A stretch of 64,000 nucleotides of DNA from Actinomycetospora chiangmaiensis DSM 45062 (GTDB lineage: Bacteria; Actinomycetota; Actinomycetes; Mycobacteriales; Pseudonocardiaceae): the NCBI RefSeq assembly GCF_000379625.1, contig NZ_KB903217.1, positions 327,816-391,815 of the forward strand, written 5' to 3'. A program made the position numbers and the translations under genes. The notes beneath the pieces were generated by a model, which was not told where the DNA came from, made no database searches, and saw nothing but the letters and a program-made list of their open reading frames with translations. Below, piece after piece: positions 1 through 8,492 of the stretch (within the stretch, counting starts at the first letter, position 1; each line of letters starts with the position of its first letter).

Positions 1-1
1 T

Positions 2-1204
2 GGCGGTCCCCGTCCCGGCGCGCGCGGCGACGGGGACACGCGCGGGGAGGCGGCGCGGCTGCGACGCGAGGTCCGGCGCGCCCGAACCCGGCTCGCCGAG
101 ACCGACGCCGTCGAGGCCCGCGTGACGGCGGGCGAGCACACCGTGACCGTGGACCGTGGCGTGTTCGACCAGCTCGTGGCGCACGCGCTGCAGGAGACGG
201 TCACGGAGATCGACCGCTCGGCCGGGCCCGACGGCGCCGCGTCCGGCGACGGCCCCGTCGTCGTCCTCGGTGACCGCCCCACCCCGTTGACCCGTCGCCT
301 CGCCGAGCTCGTCGGCGGCGGCGAGGACGCGCTCGTGGTGCCCCGCACCGGGGCCGACGGCGTGCTCGGTCTCGCTGCGCTGCTGCAGCCGTCCCGCCCC
401 CGCACCACGCGCGCCGCGTCCGGGGCCCAGGCGATCCGGGCCCGGCGCACCGTCGGCAGCCCGTCCGCGCCGGTCGGGGTCGGCGCGGCGGTCGGAGCGT
501 CCGCCGGTCCGGCCCTCGACGAACCGCCCGTTCCCCGCGAGGCTCCGACCCCGCCGCGCGGGACGCCGCGGCCCGCCGTGGGCGACCACGTGGCCGACCA
601 GGAGGGTCCGGAGGAGACGACCGCCGTCGACGCGGCTCCGGTGGTCCACGACCAGGCCGTGGCGGACGGGACCGACGACCAGGTCCCGGGGATCCCCGCC
701 GCCCGGCTGCCGTCCACGCCGGTCCAGGCCCAGCGGGAGTCGCAGGTCTGGCCGCAGGCGTTCGGCACGGGTGTCGGCGGGCCGACCGTCGCCCCCGCCC
801 TCGTCGGGGTCACCGACCACGGACGGTCGGGAAACGGCACCGGCGTTGCCGGACACGCGCCGCTGGCCGCCGCCCGCCCGCACGAGGCGCGGCCCACCTC
901 CGACGCGCCGCCCGGGAGCTCCGGTCCGCTGCGCCGTCCGGAGCCCGACGCCGTCCCGACGCCGGCCACGTCCACCCCGGGCACCGGACCCGTCGTCCGG
1001 AGCGGCCGGGGCCCGGACACCGCGCCGCAGCCCCTGCCGGAGCCGGCGGGATCGGCCGGGCCGCCGCGCGCCGCGGTCCCGGTCCTCGTGGTCCTGCTCG
1101 TCGTCGCCGTGCTTGCGGCGGTGGGGATCCTGGTGCTCGGGCCCGGCGAGATCAGCGCCGCGTTCGGCGGGCTGGGCGCGGGAGCCGTCAGCTGGTGGTC
1201 GTGA
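2..1204 (+). CDS. Pro-rich protein with C-terminal membrane anchor (5' end outside window)
   Basis: The frame is open from the first bases of the window and reads as real protein (an Arg/Glu-rich helix with AARLRREVRRAR) before the first GTG at 122, so the start probably lies upstream. After a short ordered part (to about residue 130) comes a long Pro/Ala/Gly/Thr-rich disordered stretch, then one hydrophobic helix near the end (VLVVLLVVAVLAAVGILVL) and about 25 extracytoplasmic-type residues. I do not recognise the family. A single-pass anchored protein with a disordered linker is all that can be supported. The stop overlaps the hemerythrin-like gene tail-to-tail by 17 bp, so the two are convergent. 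Confidence 0.6.
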   Translation, partial: GGPRPGARGDGDTRGEAARLRREVRRARTRLAETDAVEARVTAGEHTVTVDRGVFDQLVAHALQETVTEIDRSAGPDGAASGDGPVVVLGDRPTPLTRRLAELVGGGEDALVVPRTGADGVLGLAALLQPSRPRTTRAASGAQAIRARRTVGSPSAPVGVGAAVGASAGPALDEPPVPREAPTPPRGTPRPAVGDHVADQEGPEETTAVDAAPVVHDQAVADGTDDQVPGIPAARLPSTPVQAQRESQVWPQAFGTGVGGPTVAPALVGVTDHGRSGNGTGVAGHAPLAAARPHEARPTSDAPPGSSGPLRRPEPDAVPTPATSTPGTGPVVRSGRGPDTAPQPLPEPAGSAGPPRAAVPVLVVLLVVAVLAAVGILVLGPGEISAAFGGLGAGAVSWWS

Positions 1205-1712
1205 CCGACTCGACGTAGGCGTCGGGGTCCTTGTCCGCGAAGTCGAGGCCCTTGGCGTGGGCGTGCTCGGACTTGAACTGCTCGAACTTGGCGCCCAGCT
1301 CCTGGCGGAAGGCGAGCGTGGTGACCCGGCGGAACGGGGCCAGGTCGTCGCTCTCCTCCTCGGACATGTGGTGGTTGTTGGCCTTGTCGCACTCGTCGAT
1401 CGCGGCCCACCAGGCCTCGCTGCCCGACTTCTCGTCGAAGGACTTGCGCGCGGCGGCCCGGATGTCGTCGTGGTCGCCGACCGCGTCCTCGGTCGCCGAG
1501 GCCTCCTCGTCGTCGGCGCGGCGGGCCATCGACGGGTAGAAGTGCTCCTCCTCCGCCGAGGCGTGCACCTCGAGGTGGCGGGCGAGCTCGTCCCAGACCT
1601 TCGCGGCCTCGTCCTGCTGCTCGGGGTGGTCCCGCAGCCCGGCGAGGAGCAGGAACTGCCGACGGAACCAGTCGTGGTCGTCGAGGATCATCTCGGTGAT
1701 GTCCGCGGACAT
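1188..1712 (-). CDS. Hemerythrin HHE cation-binding domain protein
   Basis: 174 aa, soluble. It shows the four-helix HHE pattern: H13 in DDHDWF, H46/H50 with acidic residues in HASAEEEHF, H81 in GDHDD, and HH(114-115) with EEE (118-120). These residues suit a non-haem di-iron centre that binds O2 or NO, or senses iron or oxygen. Actinobacterial relatives are about 160-200 aa, so the length is normal. ATG at 1712 is preceded by GAAGGAG at a good distance (GAAGGAGTGCCCGTATG). Monocistronic by position. The physiological role, such as oxidative or nitrosative stress, is inference. Confidence 0.8.
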   Translation of the reverse strand: MSADITEMILDDHDWFRRQFLLLAGLRDHPEQQDEAAKVWDELARHLEVHASAEEEHFYPSMARRADDEEASATEDAVGDHDDIRAAARKSFDEKSGSEAWWAAIDECDKANNHHMSEEESDDLAPFRRVTTLAFRQELGAKFEQFKSEHAHAKGLDFADKDPDAYVESVTTTS

Positions 1713-1774
1713 ACGGGCACTCCTTCGCGTGGTGGTCCGCTGGAGCTACCCGGGGCCGCGCGCGGGCAACCCGC

Positions 1775-3127
1775 TCAGCTGAGCTGGACCTGGCCGGCGG
1801 CGTCGACGAACCAGACCTCCGCGCGGGCCTGCGACAACGTCGTCGCCGCGTCCGCGGCGAGGCTGCGGTAGCGCCGGGTGTCGGGCAGCGCGATGACCAC
1901 GCGGCTGCGCGGGTGCGCCCGGCGACGCTGGACGGCGGCCGCACCCGCGGCGCGGAACCAGTCCGCGGCGAGCGTGCTCGGGTGGGTGCGGGCGCCGTCC
2001 GGCGGCCAGCCGGTGACCTCCACGTGGACGTCCTCGCCGTCCAGGGCGGCCACCAGGTCCAGCGCCGGGCCCTGCTCGGTCGCGCGGCGCACGGTGCCGC
2101 CGCGGCGGGTCAGCCAGGTGGCCACTGCGGCCGCCACGTTCTGCGTCCGCGACCAGCCCTGCAGCACGTCGCGCTGCGGGATCACGACCTCGGGGGGCCG
2201 CGTCGGCACCGCCCGCAGCGCGGCGCGCTGCGCGAGCCGCTCGCGCAGCACGACCGAGGCCGACGGCGAGACGGGCAGGAACCGCAGCGGCGTCTCGTCC
2301 GGGTCGTCGCCCGCGCGCTCGGAGCGGCGTCGCCGGGCGAGGTCGTCGCTCGGCGCCTTGGGCCGGGAACGCGGGCGGCGCGACGGCGGCTCCTCGTCCT
2401 CGACCTCGTCCCGGGTGTCCGCGGTGAACACGGTGGGGTCGGTGCGCGGTGCCGCGGGCCTCGTGGGCTCGGGCGACACCGTGAGCGTGGGGCGCTCCGT
2501 GGCCTCGGGCAGCTGCGGGGAGCCGGGCAGCTCCGGGGCCGGGCGTGTCGCCTCCTCGCGACCCGCCTCGGTGATGCGGGTGCGGATCGGCGCGTCCTTC
2601 GAGCGGGCGGAGCGCTCCACGAGGCCGGCCTTCACCAGCTTGCGGCACTGGTAGTTGAACGCCTTGGGGTCGACGTCCGGGTGGGCGGGCGCGAGGACGG
2701 CGGCGATCTCGTTGTCGGTCAGCCCCGCGGGCGCGTCGACGAGGGCGGCGAGCACGGCGGCTTGCACGGGCGGCAGACCGGAGATCGTCGGCGCGGGGGA
2801 CACATCAGGCGCATCGGTCGCCGGCCCCGGCTCCTCGATGGGCCGGTCGGGTGGCGGGGACGCGTCGGGACCGTCGTCGGACCCGTCGTCGGGGACGAAC
2901 CCGGGGACCAGCCGCGTCCGGACCGGCTTCGTGCCCACCCGCTCCACCGCGCCCGCGGTGACCAGCTTGCGGCACTGGTGGTTGACGGCCTTGTAGTCGA
3001 TGCCGGGGTGGAGCCCGGTGAGCGCCTCGGCGAGCTCACGGTCCGAGAGGCCCTCGGGATGCTCGACGAGCGTTCGGAGGATGTCCTCCCGCGTCCCGGC
3101 GGCCGATTCGGGGACCGGGAGTGCCAT
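1775..3127 (-). CDS. Duplicated winged-helix protein with a degenerate PD-(D/E)XK-like domain
   Basis: 450 aa from the ATG at 3127, which has GGAGGAG 8 bases upstream; a longer frame to 3241 would run into the divergent promoter, so I rejected it. Two similar 65-residue winged-helix modules occupy about residues 10-75 and 120-185; both carry a (N/Y)QCRKLV recognition-helix motif and an (A)GxVER wing. A disordered acidic/Pro linker follows. The C-terminal 130 residues resemble the nuclease-like domain with the pattern WL-RRGG-D-VA-VEVxG found in many actinobacterial proteins. Here the VEVKG lysine is a threonine (HVEVTGW), so cleavage activity is doubtful. A DNA-binding regulator or inactive nuclease is inferred; the exact role is unknown. 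Confidence 0.65.
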   Translation of the reverse strand: MALPVPESAAGTREDILRTLVEHPEGLSDRELAEALTGLHPGIDYKAVNHQCRKLVTAGAVERVGTKPVRTRLVPGFVPDDGSDDGPDASPPPDRPIEEPGPATDAPDVSPAPTISGLPPVQAAVLAALVDAPAGLTDNEIAAVLAPAHPDVDPKAFNYQCRKLVKAGLVERSARSKDAPIRTRITEAGREEATRPAPELPGSPQLPEATERPTLTVSPEPTRPAAPRTDPTVFTADTRDEVEDEEPPSRRPRSRPKAPSDDLARRRRSERAGDDPDETPLRFLPVSPSASVVLRERLAQRAALRAVPTRPPEVVIPQRDVLQGWSRTQNVAAAVATWLTRRGGTVRRATEQGPALDLVAALDGEDVHVEVTGWPPDGARTHPSTLAADWFRAAGAAAVQRRRAHPRSRVVIALPDTRRYRSLAADAATTLSQARAEVWFVDAAGQVQLS

Positions 3128-3190
3128 GGCCGCTCTCCTCCGTGACCAGGCGCCGGGCCGGTGGACCAACCCGTGTGATGGCGCGCGCGA

Positions 3191-3231
3191 TGACGTGCGT
3201 GATTTTTCCGTGATCCGTATGGTAACGGGGC
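3191..3231 (+). promoter_or_regulatory. Candidate promoter for a leaderless HesB-like gene
   Basis: A TATGGT hexamer at 3218-3223 lies 8 bases before the ATG at 3232, and no ribosome binding site precedes that ATG. This spacing fits a sigma-A -10 box and leaderless translation, common in actinobacteria. No convincing -35 box is visible (TGACGT at 3191 is too far away). Confidence 0.35.
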
Positions 3232-3552
3232 ATGCTGGCACTGACGGAGACGGCGGCCGAGGCGATCTCCAACATCCTCGAGACCAACGAGATGCCCGAG
3301 GGGTCCGGTCTGCGGATCGCCGCCACGCCGAACATGGCGGAGGAGGGCCTGGAGCTCTCCGTCGCGCCGAACCCGGCGGCGGACGACACCGTGCTCGAGG
3401 GCGGCGGCGCCGTCATCTTCCTCGAGCCGATGGCCGCGTCCGCCCTCGACGACAAGGTCCTCGACGTCGAGCGCATCCCGGAGAACGAGTCCGACGGCTC
3501 GGGCGACGAGTACCGCTTCGCCATCACCCCGCAGTCCGAGCTGCAGGGCTGA
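3232..3552 (+). CDS. HesB/IscA-like small protein lacking the cluster cysteines
   Basis: 106 aa. The start LTETAAEAISNIL, the middle GLRIAA and LELSVAP, and the end DDKVLDV match the HesB/IscA beta fold of actinobacterial proteins usually annotated as iron-sulfur cluster biosynthesis. True A-type carriers use one mid-chain cysteine plus a C-terminal CxC; this protein contains no cysteine at all, so it cannot coordinate a cluster in the usual way. The start has no Shine-Dalgarno sequence and a -10-like box 8 bases upstream, suggesting a leaderless message. Divergent from the winged-helix gene and convergent with valS. Function unknown beyond the fold. Confidence 0.65.
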   Translation: MLALTETAAEAISNILETNEMPEGSGLRIAATPNMAEEGLELSVAPNPAADDTVLEGGGAVIFLEPMAASALDDKVLDVERIPENESDGSGDEYRFAITPQSELQG

Positions 3553-3558
3553 GCAGCA

Positions 3559-3582
3559 CCGGGCCCCTCGGACGGGGCCCGG
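3559..3582. terminator. Bidirectional hairpin terminator
   Basis: A 9-bp perfect GC stem (CCGGGCCCC at 3559-3567, GGGGCCCGG at 3574-3582) with a 6-nt loop lies between two converging stops (3552 and 3590). No U tract, as is usual in high-GC actinobacteria. Confidence 0.65.
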
Positions 3583-3589
3583 CACCGCT

Positions 3590-6160
3590 CTACGCCTGCA
3601 CCGCCTCCACGGGCCCGCCCACGCGGGTCACCAGGTCGCCGTCCTCGGACGGCACCAGCTCGACGTCGCGCACCCGTCCGGCCGCCTGCACGTCGCCCAG
3701 CACGGCGCGCAGCGCGTCCAGCTGCTTCTCGGGGCCCGAGACCGACAGCGACTCGACCTCGGTGCGGATCGAGAGCTTCTGGTCGGACTTGCCCTTGCGG
3801 ATGCCGGAGATGACGTCGGAGGCGACGTCGAGCACCGCCTCGTCGACGCCCTCGGAGGCCGGGAGCTCGTCGGTGGTCGGCCAGGTGGACCGGTGCACCG
3901 AGCCCTCCTGCCACCAGGACCACACCTCCTCGGCGACGAACGGCAGCACCGGCGCGAACAGCCGCTGCAGCACCCGCAGCGCGACGGCCAGCGCGGCGCG
4001 GGCGGAGTCCCGTCCCGCCTCGTCGAACTCGCCGTAGGCCCGGGCCTTGACCAGCTCGAGGTAGTCGTCGCAGAAGAACCAGAAGAACTGCTCGGTGACC
4101 TCGAGGGCGACCGCGTAGTCGAACCGCTCCAGCGCCTCGGTGGCCCGCTCCACGACCGTCGCGAGCCGCGCGAGCAGCGCGCGGTCGATCGGCGCCGTCA
4201 CCGACCCGACGTCGGGAAGGCCCGTGCCGACCCCCACCCCGAGGATGAACTTGGAGGCGTTGAGCAGCTTCATGGCCAGCCGGCGGCCGACCTTCATCTG
4301 GCCGCGGTCGAAGGCGGTGTCGACACCGGGGCGTCCGCCGGCGGCCCAGTAGCGGACCGCGTCGGAGCCGAACTCCTCGAGCAGCCCCATCGGGGTGACG
4401 ACGTTGCCCTTGGACTTCGACATCTTCTTGCGGTCCGGGTCGAGGATCCAGCCCGAGAGGGCGGCGTGCGCCCAGGGCAGCTCCCCGAACTCCAGCGAGC
4501 TGCGCACGACCGTCGAGAACAGCCAGGTCCGGATGATGTCGTGGCCCTGCGGGCGCAGGTCCATCGGGAAGACCCGCTCGAACAGGTCGTCGTCGACGGT
4601 CCACCGCCCGGCGATCTGCGGGGTCAGCGATGAGGTCGCCCACGTGTCGAGGACGTCGGGGTCGCCGGTGAACCCCCCCGGCCGGTCGCGCTGCTCGGCG
4701 GAGTAGCCGGGCGGCACGTCGGTGGTCGGGTCGATCGGCAGCACGTCGTCGGCGGGCGTGAGGACCTGCTCGGGCAGGACCTCGCCGTCGGCGTCGAGGG
4801 CGTACCAGACCGGGATCGGCACGCCGAAGAAGCGCTGGCGGCTGACCAGCCAGTCGCCGTTGAGGCCGCGCACCCAGTCCGCGTAGCGGTGGCGCATGTA
4901 GTCGGGGTGCCAGACCAGCTCGTCGCCGCGGCGCAGCATCGCCTGACGCAGCTCCGCGTCCCGCCCGCCGTTGCGGATGTACCACTGGCGCGAGGAGACG
5001 ATCTCGAGCGGCTTGTCGCCCTTCTCGAAGAACTTCACCGGGCGCGTGACGGGACGGACCTCGCCCTCCAGCTCGCCGCTCTCGGCGAGCATCGTCACGA
5101 TCTTCTCCTTGGCGGAGAAGACGGTGGCGCCCGCGATCTCCTCGTAGCGCGCGCGGCCCGCCTCGGAGGTGATCCACTCCGGGGTCTCGCGCAGCAGGCG
5201 GCCGTCGCGGGTGATGACGGTGCGGTTGGGCAGATCGAGCTCGCGCCACCACTGGACGTCGGTCAGGTCACCGAAGGTGCAGCACATCGCGATGCCGGCG
5301 CCACGGTCCATCTCGGCGGCGGGGTGCGCGAGCACCGGGACCTCGACGTCGAACAGCGGCGAGCGGACCGTGGTGCCGAACAGCGGCTGGTAGCGCTCGT
5401 CGTCGGGGTGTGCGATGAGCGCGACGCAGGCCGGGATCAGCTCCGGGCGGGTCGTCTCGATGTACACCGGGGCGTCCGCGCCGTGGTAGGCGATCCGGTG
5501 CCACGCACCCGTGTGCTCCCGGTCCTCCAGCTCGGCCTGGGCGACCGCGGTACGGAACGTGACGTCCCACAGTGTCGGCGCCATCGAGACGTAGGCCTCG
5601 CCGCGCGCGAGGTTCCGCAGGAACGCCCGCTGGCTGATCGCACGGGCCCGGGCGTCGATGGTCTGGTAGGTGTGCGACCAGTCGACCGACAGTCCGCCGC
5701 GGCGCCACAGCGCCTCGAAGGCCTTCTCGTCCTCGGCGGTCAGCGTCTCGCACAACTCGACGAAATTGCGCCGCGAGATCGCGATCTGCTGCTTGCCCGG
5801 CTTCTCCGGCGGGGTGAAGTCCGGGTCGTAGGGCAGGCTCGGCTCGCACCGGACGCCGTAGTAGTTCTGCACGCGGCGCTCGGTCGGCAGGCCGTTGTCG
5901 TCCCACCCCATGGGGTAGAAGACGGACTTGCCGCGCATGCGCTGGAAGCGCGCCACGACGTCGGTGTGCGTGTAGCTGAAGACGTGCCCGACGTGCAGGG
6001 ACCCGGAGACCGTGGGCGGCGGCGTGTCGACGGAGAAGACGTCCGCGCGCTGGGCCGTCCGGTCGAACGCGTAGGTGCCCTGCTCCTCCCATACGGCGGC
6101 CCAGGTGTCCTCGAGACCGTCGAGCGTCGGCTTCTCGGGAACCCGGGGGGACTGCGTCAT
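3590..6160 (-). CDS. valS: Valine--tRNA ligase
   Basis: 856 aa cytoplasmic class I synthetase charging tRNA-Val. The signature HIGH appears as HVGH (residues 56-59, GSLHVGH) and KMSKS as KKMSKSKGN near residue 577. The editing (CP1) domain lies between them and the anticodon-binding helical domain follows. GWDDNGLPTERRVQ is typical of the shorter ValS type. The chain ends soon after the anticodon domain, so the C-terminal coiled-coil arm of E. coli-type ValS (about 950 aa) is absent; several actinobacteria carry this form. ATG at 6160. Convergent with the HesB-like gene, with a hairpin between them. Confidence 0.96.
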   Translation of the reverse strand: MTQSPRVPEKPTLDGLEDTWAAVWEEQGTYAFDRTAQRADVFSVDTPPPTVSGSLHVGHVFSYTHTDVVARFQRMRGKSVFYPMGWDDNGLPTERRVQNYYGVRCEPSLPYDPDFTPPEKPGKQQIAISRRNFVELCETLTAEDEKAFEALWRRGGLSVDWSHTYQTIDARARAISQRAFLRNLARGEAYVSMAPTLWDVTFRTAVAQAELEDREHTGAWHRIAYHGADAPVYIETTRPELIPACVALIAHPDDERYQPLFGTTVRSPLFDVEVPVLAHPAAEMDRGAGIAMCCTFGDLTDVQWWRELDLPNRTVITRDGRLLRETPEWITSEAGRARYEEIAGATVFSAKEKIVTMLAESGELEGEVRPVTRPVKFFEKGDKPLEIVSSRQWYIRNGGRDAELRQAMLRRGDELVWHPDYMRHRYADWVRGLNGDWLVSRQRFFGVPIPVWYALDADGEVLPEQVLTPADDVLPIDPTTDVPPGYSAEQRDRPGGFTGDPDVLDTWATSSLTPQIAGRWTVDDDLFERVFPMDLRPQGHDIIRTWLFSTVVRSSLEFGELPWAHAALSGWILDPDRKKMSKSKGNVVTPMGLLEEFGSDAVRYWAAGGRPGVDTAFDRGQMKVGRRLAMKLLNASKFILGVGVGTGLPDVGSVTAPIDRALLARLATVVERATEALERFDYAVALEVTEQFFWFFCDDYLELVKARAYGEFDEAGRDSARAALAVALRVLQRLFAPVLPFVAEEVWSWWQEGSVHRSTWPTTDELPASEGVDEAVLDVASDVISGIRKGKSDQKLSIRTEVESLSVSGPEKQLDALRAVLGDVQAAGRVRDVELVPSEDGDLVTRVGGPVEAVQA

Positions 6161-6334
6161 GCTCCCAGTTTACGGAGGGTGTCGTCGGCGTTTCCGGGCG
6201 CGGGTCCCCCGGTCCGGCACACCTGATGGGCCGGGCGGGTGGCAGCGGTAACGCCGCGGGTGCTCGTGGGGACAGAGTGGCGGGGACCGCGCACGTGGCG
6301 GCGCGTGTACGTCTGTTCGGGGGAGTGGTTGTCG

Positions 6335-7351
6335 ATGCACGCGCAGGATTCGCAGCAGGCCCGTCACCGGGCCACCGGAGGGCGGGGCTACGGTCGCGAG
6401 GCCGGCGGGTCGGCGTCGTACACCCCGCCGCGCCGGGAGGGCGGCCGACACCGTGCCCCCGAGGCGCCGTCGACCGAGTTCGCCGCCGTGCCGATGCAGC
6501 AGCGCGGCTCGGTCGACTCACCCCCCTCGGGCTTCCGCCGGATTCCCCCGCCCTTCCCGACGACGGGTCCGGCCTCCGGTTCGGTCCCGACGCAGGGTGG
6601 GTCGCCGGACGTCAGCGGTGGCCCACGGCGGACACCGGGGGTCAGCAGCGCGCCACAGCCGTCGGGCCCGCTGCCGGCGGTGGGGTCGCCGGACGTCAGC
6701 GGTGGCCCACGGCGGACACCGGATGTCGGCGGTGGCCCACGGCGGACACCGGGCGTCAGCAGCGCACCACAGCCGTCGGGTCCGCTGCCTGCGGTGGGGT
6801 CCGAGGACGAGCCGGTGACCGTCCCGGTCCGTCGGGCCGCGCTGGACGCCACCCGTCGTCGGGACGGGGACCGCGAGGCGGCCGTGCCCCGGCAGCGGCG
6901 TGCGGTGGATGTGTCGGAGACGCCCACGCTGCGGCCGTTGGCGGTGCGCGAGCGCGGCACCGCCGTGCGACCCGGCGCGTTCGGTACCGGCAGCTACGGC
7001 TCGACCGGCGTCGGCCCGGCCCGGAGTCGCACGCCCGCCGCCGCCCGGCAGTCGCTGCCCTGGGAGCGTCGGGCGGAGGGACGTCTCGGTCTCGTCGGGA
7101 CGGTCGTCGGGGCGGTGGGTGTCCTCCTGGGCCTCGCACCTAGGTCGGGGCTGCTGCCCCGCGTGATGCCGACCGACACGCTCGGCAGTACGCCCCTGTT
7201 CAGCCTCCTCGGCGCGCTGTGCGGGGTGGCCGCGCTCGGGCTCGGCGCCTTCGCGATGTTCCGGGCCGACGGGGTGGGTCGTCCGCTGGTCCTCGGGGTG
7301 GGGTCCGCCTGCCTCGGCGCGGCCGCCGTGGTGGTGGGTCTGACGCTCTGA
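6335..7351 (+). CDS. Pro/Ser/Gly-rich protein with three C-terminal membrane helices
   Basis: 338 aa from the ATG at 6335 (GGGGGAG about 12 bases upstream). The first 230 residues are basic, Pro/Ser/Gly-rich and disordered, and contain an internal duplication of the module SPDVSGGPRRTPGVSSAPQP. The last 80 residues form three hydrophobic segments: one starting RLGLVGTVVGAVGVLLGL, one around FSLLGALCGVAALGLGAF, and a final helix from GRPLVLGVGS. DUF4190-like actinobacterial membrane proteins share this small-residue three-helix pattern, but I cannot assign a family. Function unknown. Confidence 0.6.
   Translation: MHAQDSQQARHRATGGRGYGREAGGSASYTPPRREGGRHRAPEAPSTEFAAVPMQQRGSVDSPPSGFRRIPPPFPTTGPASGSVPTQGGSPDVSGGPRRTPGVSSAPQPSGPLPAVGSPDVSGGPRRTPDVGGGPRRTPGVSSAPQPSGPLPAVGSEDEPVTVPVRRAALDATRRRDGDREAAVPRQRRAVDVSETPTLRPLAVRERGTAVRPGAFGTGSYGSTGVGPARSRTPAAARQSLPWERRAEGRLGLVGTVVGAVGVLLGLAPRSGLLPRVMPTDTLGSTPLFSLLGALCGVAALGLGAFAMFRADGVGRPLVLGVGSACLGAAAVVVGLTL
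6601..6799 (+). repeat. Imperfect tandem duplication (about 84 bp unit) inside a coding gene
   Basis: Copy 1 spans 6601-6684. Copy 2 spans 6685-6799 and carries an extra 30-bp internal repeat of its own segment (GGTGGCCCACGGCGGACACC occurs three times in all). The reading frame is kept, so the repeat lengthens the disordered part of the host protein. Confidence 0.85.
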
Positions 7352-7391
7352 CCTCCGGAGGACCCGTGACCGTCGGGGTGCCACGGAGTGG

Positions 7392-8141
7392 TCAACCCAG
7401 CGCCGACACCCGGAACCAGTCCTCCGCGACGGCCGGGTCGCCGAACACCTCGACGCCCTCGAGTCCGCGCCGTCCGGTGACCGCGGCGAGGAGGTCGACG
7501 GCCCGCCCGCGCACGGCGACGTCGGCCTTCACGTGCTCGCGGGTGATCGTCACGCCGTCGGCGCCCCGGCGGACCAGCCACTCGCCGTCCGGGGCGTCGG
7601 TCACGTGCAGGTGGATCGAGGCGTCCCCGCGCAACCGTCGGGAGCCACTCCGGTAGGCGGCCAGCAGGTCGTACCACTCGGCGATGCCGTCGACGGCGAC
7701 CTCCGGGGTCACGTCGGCGAGCGGCGCGAATCCCACCGCGAGCTCGGCGTCGAGCCGGTGCACCAGCGTCTCGTGCAGCTGGCGCCGCGCCCAGAACGCG
7801 ACCGTGACCGGCCCGACGAAGCCGCCGACCTCGCGCTGCGGGTCACCGGCGTCGAGCGTCGTCGCCAGGGCGGACGCCCCCTGCAGCAGCCAGGTCGCCA
7901 CCTCGTCGCGGGACGCCGGCGGCTCGCCATCGGGAATCTCGGCGTCGCGCGGCACCATGCGCTCCGCCCCGCTCCCGATCGTCATGACGACCCGCCGGTG
8001 CACCTGGCCGAGATGGCGGGCCAGGTCCCGGACGGTCCAGCCGGGGCACGTCGGTACGGGCGCGGCGAGGTCGTCGCCCGCGGCCGGCGCGCTCACCGCG
8101 TCGGCGAACGCGGCGGCCTGGAGGAGCAGCTGATCGGGCAC
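7392..8141 (-). CDS. Maleylpyruvate isomerase family mycothiol-dependent protein
   Basis: 249 aa. The N-terminal half has the DinB-like four-helix pattern of the actinobacterial MDMPI family: CPGWTVRDLARHLGQVH at residues 32-48 (metal-ligand His), then HETLVHRLDAEL further on. The C-terminal half is the small SCP2-like domain (GVTITREHVKADVAVRGRA). Such proteins use mycothiol as cofactor, but most paralogues have unknown substrates, so maleylpyruvate isomerisation is not claimed. GTG start with a weak ribosome site; 15 bp beyond the nirD stop on the same strand, so possibly read through from the nitrate operon. Confidence 0.8.
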   Translation of the reverse strand: MPDQLLLQAAAFADAVSAPAAGDDLAAPVPTCPGWTVRDLARHLGQVHRRVVMTIGSGAERMVPRDAEIPDGEPPASRDEVATWLLQGASALATTLDAGDPQREVGGFVGPVTVAFWARRQLHETLVHRLDAELAVGFAPLADVTPEVAVDGIAEWYDLLAAYRSGSRRLRGDASIHLHVTDAPDGEWLVRRGADGVTITREHVKADVAVRGRAVDLLAAVTGRRGLEGVEVFGDPAVAEDWFRVSALG

Positions 8142-8156
8142 GACCGTGAGCCTGCC

Positions 8157-8492
8157 CTACGGCGCGACCAGGCTCACCACGAGTTCCCCGTCGTCGTCCT
8201 CCGCGGAGTAGGCGGCGACGTCGTCCACGTCGCCGCCGGAGACGCACGAGCCGGAGGCCAGCTCGAAGCGGTGGTTGTGCAGCGGGCACATCACCACCTC
8301 GCCGTCGAGCAGCCCGTCCGCGAGCGGCCCGCCGCGGTGCGGGCAGATCGCCCGCAGCGCGTACAGGCCGCCCGACCGCGGACGGAAGACCGCCACCGGT
8401 TCGTCCCCGACGAGGAAGGCCCGGCCCTCCCCGACGGGGATCTGGTCCACCGGCCCGAGCCGGACCGAGACGGCCTCGTCCGACGCCGTCAC
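8157..8492 (-). CDS. nirD: Nitrite reductase (NADH) small subunit, Rieske type
   Basis: 111 aa. It has the Rieske [2Fe-2S] motif as CPHRGG (C50, H52) and CPLHNHRF (C69, H72), followed by the conserved C-terminal strands. NirD partners NirB in NADH-dependent reduction of nitrite to ammonium in the cytoplasm. The GTG start at 8492 overlaps the nirB stop in a GTGA tetranucleotide, indicating coupled translation. Last gene of the nitrate operon unless the MDMPI-like gene is also read. Confidence 0.92.
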   Translation of the reverse strand: MTASDEAVSVRLGPVDQIPVGEGRAFLVGDEPVAVFRPRSGGLYALRAICPHRGGPLADGLLDGEVVMCPLHNHRFELASGSCVSGGDVDDVAAYSAEDDDGELVVSLVAP

